From Chitinophagaceae bacterium UBA3961 (GTDB lineage: Bacteria; Bacteroidota; Bacteroidia; Chitinophagales; Chitinophagaceae), in contig DGDD01000041.1 in assembly GCA_002385265.1 (NCBI GenBank), positions 1-20,084 on the forward strand: a stretch of 20,084 nt of DNA. The letters are read 5' to 3'. The notes beneath the pieces were generated by a model. The model saw only the letters and a program-made list of their open reading frames with translations, was not told the DNA's origin and made no database searches. Each line of letters opens with the position of its first letter. The stretch's first letter is position 1. The translations under genes and the position numbers were made by a program. Positions 15,476 to 20,084 of this stretch are shown piece after piece.

Positions 15476-15602
15476 CGCTACATTTACTGAATACAACAAA
15501 GCATTTTTGTAGCACAGTGGTGGAACAGAACCACTCCTTTTGTAACGACTCTTGCCTTTCAGCAAGCTTTTTATAATCATTTTTGGTATTCGTTTCGTTC
15601 AT
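15429..15602 (-). CDS. Possible 57-residue reading frame overlapping the tRNA-like module (uncertain)
   Basis: An ATG frame runs from 15602 to a TAA at 15429. The first half looks protein-like (NDYKKLAERQESLQKEW). The second half is forced by the tRNA-like RNA, so its cysteine- and serine-rich sequence has no independent meaning. It could be a genuine short ORF ahead of the RNA or an artefact of RNA sequence. I lean toward artefact. Confidence 0.15.
   Translation of the reverse strand: MNETNTKNDYKKLAERQESLQKEWFCSTTVLQKCFVVFSKCSDTKCGFESRLTVRSQ
15477..15513 (-). ncRNA. Hairpin 5' of the tRNA-like module
   Basis: On the minus strand GCTACA (15513-15508) pairs perfectly with TGTAGC (15482-15477) around a 25-nt loop. 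The loop contains a second possible pairing (TACAA/TTGTA). This hairpin abuts the outer helix of the tRNA-like module, with 1 nt between them, so it is probably part of the same transcript. Confidence 0.45.
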
Positions 15603-15622
15603 GATGTAAAATTGAAATGCCA

Positions 15623-15643
15623 CTGTGCAATCTTTTTGCACAG
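15623..15643. promoter_or_regulatory. Inverted repeat, candidate operator of the WYL regulator
   Basis: CTGTGCAA (15623-15630) and TTGCACAG (15636-15643) form a perfect 8+8 bp inverted repeat around 5 bp. The right arm overlaps the TTTG at 15635-15638 that serves as the -33 box for the WYL gene. A regulator bound here would block its own promoter and could also affect the divergent minus-strand transcript. A terminator is less likely, because the T/A-rich stretch after it leads straight into the next gene's promoter. Confidence 0.55.
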
Positions 15644-15665
15644 TAAAAATTATTTTTTAATTTTC
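15635..15665 (+). promoter_or_regulatory. Promoter of the WYL regulator gene
   Basis: TTTG at 15635-15638 and TAATTTTC at 15658-15665 are separated by 19 bp, matching the Bacteroidota -33/-7 layout (TTTG and TAnnTTTG) with one mismatch in the last base. It ends 10 nt before the ATG at 15676, giving a very short leader. Confidence 0.55.
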
Positions 15666-15675
15666 TGAAAAAAAG

Positions 15676-16677
15676 ATGCCCATTAACCGAAATGCGCTCA
15701 TTCGTTACCGTACCATTGATCGCTGTTTGCAGAACCGGAGAAGGAAATGGACCATAGAAGATTTGATGGAGGCTTGCGATCAAGCGCTCGACGAAGCGGG
15801 TGTGTATGGTAAGGCTATTAGCTTGAGAACCATTCGGTTAGATTTGCAAGCGATGAGAGGGGCTGCGCTCGGATACAATGCTCCCATTGTGGTTAAGGAT
15901 AAGAAATACTATACATATGAAGACCCCGATTTCAGTATTGCGAACAGTCCATTGAGTGGTCAAGACTTAGAAATACTGCAAGAAGTGTCGCAGCTATTGC
16001 AGCAGTTCAAGGGTTTTCATCATTTTAGGGAAGTGTCGGAAATGGTGCAACGACTTGAGGACAAGATCTATAGTGAACAGAACAAGGTTGATCCGGTGAT
16101 TGATTTTGAGAAGAATGAATTGCTGACGGGATTGAATTGGCTAGAACCTTTGTACAAGCATATCGTAAACAAGGAAGTGCTAGCCATCGAATATCAAAGT
16201 TTTAAAGCTCGTGGCAAAAGTGTGATTTGGCTTCATCCGTATCTATTAAAGGAATACAGAAACAGATGGTTTTTATTTGGGTGTCATAATAAAAGCAAGA
16301 ATATCATGGCTTTGGCCCTAGATCGTATCAAAGGATTTCGGGTATGCAAATCTGCGGTGTATTACAAAGATCAATGGTTTGATCCCAAAACCTATTTCGA
16401 TCCAATTGTAGGAGTTACACGTGGCCGAGATGAGAAGCCAATTGAAATTCAGTTTCGGGCCGATTATAACAATTCACCTTATATTATCACCAAGCCCATA
16501 CATAAAACGCAGCAATTGCTGTATCAAAAAAGTGGGTGGTCCTATTTTAGTATACATGTAATACCGAATCGAGAATTGGATAGAGAGTTTCTGGGTTTTG
16601 GGGTGGGATTGGAATTACTAAGACCGGTGAGAGGTTTGACAGCGAAGGTGATGGAGGTTGATACGGGTAAGAATTAG
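15676..16677 (+). CDS. WYL domain transcriptional regulator
   Basis: The product has 333 residues. A winged-helix DNA-binding region lies at about 8-82 (TIDRCLQNRRRKWTIEDLMEA, then ISLRTIRLDLQAMRG). A helical linker follows, and then a WYL domain at about 165-225 (LAIEYQSFKARGKSVIWLHPYLL, then NRWFLFG). The name-giving W-Y-L triad reads W-F-L here (198-200). A C-terminal WCX-like extension completes the protein. WYL domains sense ligands, possibly nucleic acids or nucleotides, and control DNA-damage, phage-defence and RNA-repair genes. It is divergent from slipin-rtcB across the RNA-containing spacer, so it probably controls that module in place of the sigma54 activator RtcR used in proteobacteria. 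Confidence 0.88.
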   Translation: MPINRNALIRYRTIDRCLQNRRRKWTIEDLMEACDQALDEAGVYGKAISLRTIRLDLQAMRGAALGYNAPIVVKDKKYYTYEDPDFSIANSPLSGQDLEILQEVSQLLQQFKGFHHFREVSEMVQRLEDKIYSEQNKVDPVIDFEKNELLTGLNWLEPLYKHIVNKEVLAIEYQSFKARGKSVIWLHPYLLKEYRNRWFLFGCHNKSKNIMALALDRIKGFRVCKSAVYYKDQWFDPKTYFDPIVGVTRGRDEKPIEIQFRADYNNSPYIITKPIHKTQQLLYQKSGWSYFSIHVIPNRELDREFLGFGVGLELLRPVRGLTAKVMEVDTGKN

Positions 16678-16860
16678 TGTTGGTGGGTTTTGGTGAGCTC
16701 AGGTTGATATGCAGGCAATTTGTATTATACATACTGAACGAATATACAACATCTGGCGATATGCCAATTCCCACGTAGAGACAAGAGCATTGATAAGAGG
16801 ACATTAGATTGGTTAACGGTTGGATGTGAATTGAAGGGGTCTCTTTAATTTCGAGCTGTC

Positions 16861-16885
16861 CCATTATTAATTATTACTTATTAAT
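16861..16885 (-). repeat. AT-rich dispersed repeat, copy 2
   Basis: This is the minus-strand partner of the element at 3696-3720, 25 bp with about three differences. It lies 2 nt downstream of the dipeptidase stop. Both copies directly follow a stop codon in the sense orientation. The rest of the convergent spacer 16678-16860 shows nothing I can name. Confidence 0.55.
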
Positions 16886-16887
16886 TA

Positions 16888-17922
16888 TTAATTACTCACT
16901 ATTCGCTTCGCATTCTCTCCCATCACTTTTCTCACTTCTTCTTTAGTAAATCCTTTGTTCTCCAATGCGGCTGCAAGGGTGGGGTATTGCAAATAGGAGT
17001 TGAGTACGGGTTTGAAATTGCTGTCCATATCTGTTCCAATTCCAACATGATCAATTCCGATGGCGTCAATAAGACGTTTAATATTGGTTACATAATCTTC
17101 GAAGCTTGTATTGAAGCCCGAGGGCCAAGCGCCTACCACACCACCCGTTGATGCAATGAGTTTAGCATGCTCAATACTGATGGCTCGTTTGCCAATAGGG
17201 CGTTCTTCGGCTAATTGAAGAATGCTGTGTGATAAGATCAAAGGAGCTGTGGTAATGGCTGCTGTATCTTTTACCGTATCGAAACTGGCGTGAGCCATGT
17301 CAATTAGAATCCCCAAACGATTACATTTTTTGATCACTTCTTTTCCTACTGCAGAAAGCCCGTTGAATTGAGGGGCTTCTGTTTGAACATCACCGAGCGG
17401 ATTCGGAGCGTAGTGCATAGGTTGCAATGAACGAATACCGTCATTATACATTTGATCTAACAAATCAGTACTTCCTTCTAATACATCGCCGCCTTCGCAA
17501 GAAAGGTAAACGGCCACCTGAGACGATTTGCTGTTAATCGATGTTTTTTTAGTTGCCAATTGAACAGGTTCTTTAGCGAGCAGCGATTTAATGATTCCCA
17601 TTTGTTTTTGATATTCCGCTTTCCCTTCTCCTTTTGCATAAGCTTTTACGGGTTTGATGCCGGTGGCAGTTTTTTGAAGCAGGGACATATCGCCTACCAA
17701 ACTCACAAACACGCCTGAAACCCCGGCCGCATTCATTTCAAGAAAGGTTTTGTGTACACCTTCGTCGCCACCATATTCGCCACTACCCTTATAGAAAAAT
17801 GCACCCGGATGTGAATGCAAGTCAAAATAGTAGGGCTTCGATTCAAATAATTCACTCGGGGATACAAGAGTCCCCATGCTCAAAAGAGCCGATTGTTGAA
17901 GAAAACTGCGACGGGTTTGCAT
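16888..17922 (-). CDS. Exported membrane-dipeptidase-like hydrolase (peptidase M19)
   Basis: The product has 344 residues. The ATG at 17922 is chosen because it opens a Tat-like signal (MQTRRSFLQQSALLSMGTLV) and because a longer frame would run into the divergent gene. The fold is the amidohydrolase-type barrel of renal dipeptidase: FDLHSHPG (His36, His38), CEGGD with Glu143, DMAHAS with His211, LSHS with His232 and GIGTDMD with Asp298. The 21-residue spacing of His211 and His232 equals that of the metal histidines in renal dipeptidase. The first motif reads HxH where the family normally has HxD. It probably cleaves dipeptides or related amides in the periplasm. Confidence 0.85.
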   Translation of the reverse strand: MQTRRSFLQQSALLSMGTLVSPSELFESKPYYFDLHSHPGAFFYKGSGEYGGDEGVHKTFLEMNAAGVSGVFVSLVGDMSLLQKTATGIKPVKAYAKGEGKAEYQKQMGIIKSLLAKEPVQLATKKTSINSKSSQVAVYLSCEGGDVLEGSTDLLDQMYNDGIRSLQPMHYAPNPLGDVQTEAPQFNGLSAVGKEVIKKCNRLGILIDMAHASFDTVKDTAAITTAPLILSHSILQLAEERPIGKRAISIEHAKLIASTGGVVGAWPSGFNTSFEDYVTNIKRLIDAIGIDHVGIGTDMDSNFKPVLNSYLQYPTLAAALENKGFTKEEVRKVMGENAKRIVSN

Positions 17923-17989
17923 GATAAAAGAGTTGAATGTGTGCTCAATTAAATGTACGAAAAGATCTATTTTGTATCTTGTTACAACC

Positions 17990-19516
17990 ATGAAAAATAG
18001 AAACCTAATCCTTCTTGGCTTTGTATTGCTGAAATTCTTTCTCCAATATATTTTGCTGAGTTCCGCATACGATTTGCAGCGTGACGAGTATTTGCATTTG
18101 GACCAAGCCAATCACTTAGATTGGGGTTTCATTTCCGTTCCTCCCGTTACTTCATGGATCTCTACCCTTATTAAATGGCTGGGCAATGGAGTTTTTTGGG
18201 TGAAGTTTTTTCCCGCCTTGTTTGGTGCTTTAACCATGGTATTGGTTTGGAAAACTGTTGAAAAACTCGGTGGCTCAATGTTTGCACTGGTTCTGGCTTC
18301 ACTTGGAGTTTGCTTTTCGGTTTTACTTCGCTTAAATACCTTATATCAGCCCAATTCTTTGGATGTTTTATGTTGGACAGCATTTCTATACACAGGAGTT
18401 TCTTATGTACAATCCAATCAAAGCAAATGGCTTTACTTCGCAGCAATAGTATTCGCGATCGGTTTTCTCAATAAATACAATATTGCTTTTCTCTTGATAG
18501 CAATGATTCCGGCGGTATTACTCACTCCTCTTAGAAGTATATTCGTCAGAAAAGAATTCTATTTGGCAGTGCTTGTGGCTTTTGTACTGGTACTTCCAAA
18601 TTTGTTTTGGCAATACCAACACCATTTTCCTTTTTGGCATCACATGAAATTGCTGAAAGAGCAACAGCTGGTGAATGTAAACAGACTTGATTTTCTAAAA
18701 GATCAATTGTTATTTTTTACAGGTGCTGTTTTTGTGATCTTATTTAGTTTGCTGGCCTTTTGGCGTTACGATGCATTTAAACCCTTTCGATTTTTGTTTT
18801 GGACATTTGTTTTTACGCTGTCTCTTTTCACTTATCTAAAAGCAAAGAATTATTATTCCATTGGCCTGTATCCCATTTTCATTGCATTTGGCGCGGTTTA
18901 TATTACAGAGAACTGGACGATGGGCTGGAAGAAAGTGCTGACGTACGTGATGATGGCATTGCCGCTGTTGGTTTTTGCAAGAATGTATTTCATTGCCTTC
19001 CCGAATTTCGACCCCGACTATATTCTTCAGCATCAAGAAACTTACAAGAGATATGGCCTGCTTCGTTGGGAAGACGGTAAGGATCACACCATGCCACAAG
19101 ATTTTGCCGATATGTTGGGTTGGAAGGAGATGGCCTTGGTGGTTGACAGTGTTTACACAGCTTTTCCAAACAAAGAGGGCTTGCTGGTGTTGTGCCAAGA
19201 CTACGGTCAGGCTTCCGCCATCAATTATTACAAGAAAAATCCACAATTAATTGCTTCTTCCTTTGATGCAGATTATATTTCATGGCTTGATCTTTCAAAA
19301 AAGTATACCGATGTTATTTTGGTGCGCCATGGAGGAGATGAAGACAAAGATAGAAAGGAGGAACGTCCTTTGTTCGATACGGTTTATTTAGCTGCTAAGC
19401 GCATCAACCTAAATGCTCGAGAGAAGGAGATTTCAGTATATTTATTAAAAGGTGCAAAAATTGATTTAACAGAAAGACTAAGAAGGGAACGTGATGAAGA
19501 ATTTTCGAGCTGGTAG
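17990..19516 (+). CDS. ArnT/GT39-like membrane glycosyltransferase
   Basis: The product has 508 residues from the ATG at 17990; an upstream ATG at 17921 overlaps the divergent dipeptidase and lacks a membrane-protein start. About ten or more membrane segments cover residues 5-350. The first outer loop has LQRDEYLHLDQ with Asp32-Glu33, the acidic pair used as catalytic base and metal site in PMT/ArnT/GT-C enzymes. It is followed by FISVPPVTSWI. A periplasmic soluble tail of about 150 residues follows. Such enzymes move a sugar from a polyprenyl-phosphate donor to lipid A, a glycan or a protein in the periplasm; the acceptor is unknown. It is divergent from the dipeptidase across 67 bp. Confidence 0.85.
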   Translation: MKNRNLILLGFVLLKFFLQYILLSSAYDLQRDEYLHLDQANHLDWGFISVPPVTSWISTLIKWLGNGVFWVKFFPALFGALTMVLVWKTVEKLGGSMFALVLASLGVCFSVLLRLNTLYQPNSLDVLCWTAFLYTGVSYVQSNQSKWLYFAAIVFAIGFLNKYNIAFLLIAMIPAVLLTPLRSIFVRKEFYLAVLVAFVLVLPNLFWQYQHHFPFWHHMKLLKEQQLVNVNRLDFLKDQLLFFTGAVFVILFSLLAFWRYDAFKPFRFLFWTFVFTLSLFTYLKAKNYYSIGLYPIFIAFGAVYITENWTMGWKKVLTYVMMALPLLVFARMYFIAFPNFDPDYILQHQETYKRYGLLRWEDGKDHTMPQDFADMLGWKEMALVVDSVYTAFPNKEGLLVLCQDYGQASAINYYKKNPQLIASSFDADYISWLDLSKKYTDVILVRHGGDEDKDRKEERPLFDTVYLAAKRINLNAREKEISVYLLKGAKIDLTERLRRERDEEFSSW

Positions 19517-19554
19517 TTTTCTCAATTCAATTAGTCTTTAAACTAAAATTAACT

Positions 19555-20084
19555 ATGGGATTCAATGTATCAGGAATTGCAATTAATGGTAATTTTCAAG
19601 GAAGAGAAGAACAACTGTGGGAGGCACTCGGCTTCAATGTAGTTTTTGAAAAAGAGATTTATTTTGAAGAAGCATCTTCTAATTGGAAAGACGATGTGCT
19701 TTGCGATGTTTATTTTACTGAACGGGGAACACTGATCTTTCTTAGTATGGACCGTTGTATCGAAGGCTATTCTATACCCGATCAACAATGCTTCACTTTT
19801 GCTTTGTCTGAAACTTCAATGGCCTTTAATTTTGAATATGCGGAAGGCTCAAAGGTTTTAAGAAGATTTATGGAAGTGAATGGTGAGGAGTTGAGTGCTG
19901 AGGGAACACCATTGGAGGTTGAACTGAATACTTCAGATAGCGCTGATAAGATATGGAAGCAAATAGAAGTAGTTCTTGGTACATCTTTTTGGTCTATTGA
20001 TCCCGCTGCAAAAGCATATCGCTATCAGTTTAAAGCAAAAGAGGCAGCACCCGTTCCTGCACCTGTTGTATCAGCCGTTTCCCA
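19555..20084 (+). CDS. Hypothetical protein, truncated by the right window edge
   Basis: An ATG at 19555 opens a frame of 176 codons with no stop before the window ends. The product begins MGFNVSGIAINGNFQGREEQ, has no signal peptide or membrane segment, and is mostly acidic and beta-rich. Near the edge it changes to a proline/alanine-rich linker (EAAPVPAPVVSAVS), so a further short C-terminal part probably lies outside. No family is recognised. It starts 38 bp after the glycosyltransferase stop and could be co-transcribed. Confidence 0.7.
   Translation, partial: MGFNVSGIAINGNFQGREEQLWEALGFNVVFEKEIYFEEASSNWKDDVLCDVYFTERGTLIFLSMDRCIEGYSIPDQQCFTFALSETSMAFNFEYAEGSKVLRRFMEVNGEELSAEGTPLEVELNTSDSADKIWKQIEVVLGTSFWSIDPAAKAYRYQFKAKEAAPVPAPVVSAVS

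Larger units (their letters stand above)
15117..15675. other. Long spacer between slipin and the WYL regulator, rich in RNA-like structure
   Basis: These 559 bp contain no convincing protein gene but much structure. In order they hold a GAACC-type motif (15152-15166), a possible 52-codon minus-strand frame, two tandem hairpin repeats (15351-15398), a tRNA-like RNA module (15402-15475), a second hairpin (15477-15513), another GAACC motif (15526-15540), an inverted repeat (15623-15643) and the WYL promoter. The spacer is far longer than any other in the window and is placed where an RNA gene of the repair module would be expected. Confidence 0.7.

Noticed and set aside
15521..15540. Anticodon-like hairpin GTGG-TTCTGTT-CCAC on the minus strand, next to the tRNA-like module
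   Set aside because: The loop has 7 nt and a T at position 33, but position 37 is not a purine and the hairpin lies outside the module's outer helix, so it cannot complete a cloverleaf.
15551..15572. Plus-strand Rho-independent terminator (CTTGC stem, GCAAG, then CTTTTT)
   Set aside because: The stem has only 5 bp and no plus-strand transcript is known upstream. It could end an antisense RNA, but there is no support for one.
17923..18111. N-terminal extension of the dipeptidase
   Set aside because: It would overlap the divergent glycosyltransferase gene and hide a good Tat-like signal starting at 17922.
1..20084. CRISPR array, insertion sequence or prophage
   Set aside because: No regularly spaced repeats, transposase, integrase or phage structural genes were seen on either strand.

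Overview
The window looks like chromosomal DNA of a Bacteroidota bacterium, probably of the Chitinophagaceae/Sphingobacteriales type. The evidence is moderate A+T content, several TAnnTTTG promoter elements very close to start codons, weak Shine-Dalgarno sequences, and families typical of the phylum (DUF3500, DUF5694, a WYL regulator starting MPINRNALIRYRTID). No rRNA, standard tRNA, insertion sequence, prophage or CRISPR array is visible.

Positions 1-10600 carry a run of plus-strand genes that looks like ordinary accessory chromosome. In order they are small membrane proteins of unknown function, a DUF4406 protein, a SAM methyltransferase, a secreted DUF3500 protein, a lipoprotein, a small membrane protein, a secreted class C beta-lactamase-like serine hydrolase followed 5 bp later by a CPBP-type membrane protease, a GNAT acetyltransferase, a two-TM protein, a secreted DUF5694 protein, a VOC protein and a secreted two-domain alpha/beta hydrolase. 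Most spacers are short. Several genes have their own promoter-like element, so this is a loose series rather than one operon. Positions 10601-12293 hold three minus-strand genes: a hypothetical protein, a DinB-like DUF1572 protein and an outer-membrane beta-barrel protein.

The most interesting part is 12416-16677. It contains an RNA ligase gene, rtcB, and a slipin/SPFH gene, both on the minus strand, and a divergent WYL-domain transcription regulator on the plus strand. The 560-bp spacer between slipin and the regulator holds a minus-strand RNA element with a canonical tRNA T-arm and D-arm in reversed order. The T-arm comes first, then an acceptor-like stem capped by a loop, then U8-A9 and a D-arm. 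An outer helix takes the place of the anticodon stem. This is the architecture of YrlA-type bacterial Y RNAs, but no Ro60/TROVE gene is in the window. The spacer also has two tandem hairpin repeats, four copies of a short GAACC-type motif, and an 8+8 bp inverted repeat overlapping the probable promoter of the WYL gene. My reading is an RNA-damage response module: the WYL protein controls itself and perhaps slipin-rtcB, and the tRNA mimic is a structured RNA partner, decoy or sensor for the repair or degradation machinery.

Positions 16888-19516 carry a divergent pair: a Tat-exported M19-type dipeptidase on the minus strand and an integral-membrane GT39/ArnT-like glycosyltransferase on the plus strand. 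A hypothetical gene starting at 19555 runs off the right edge.
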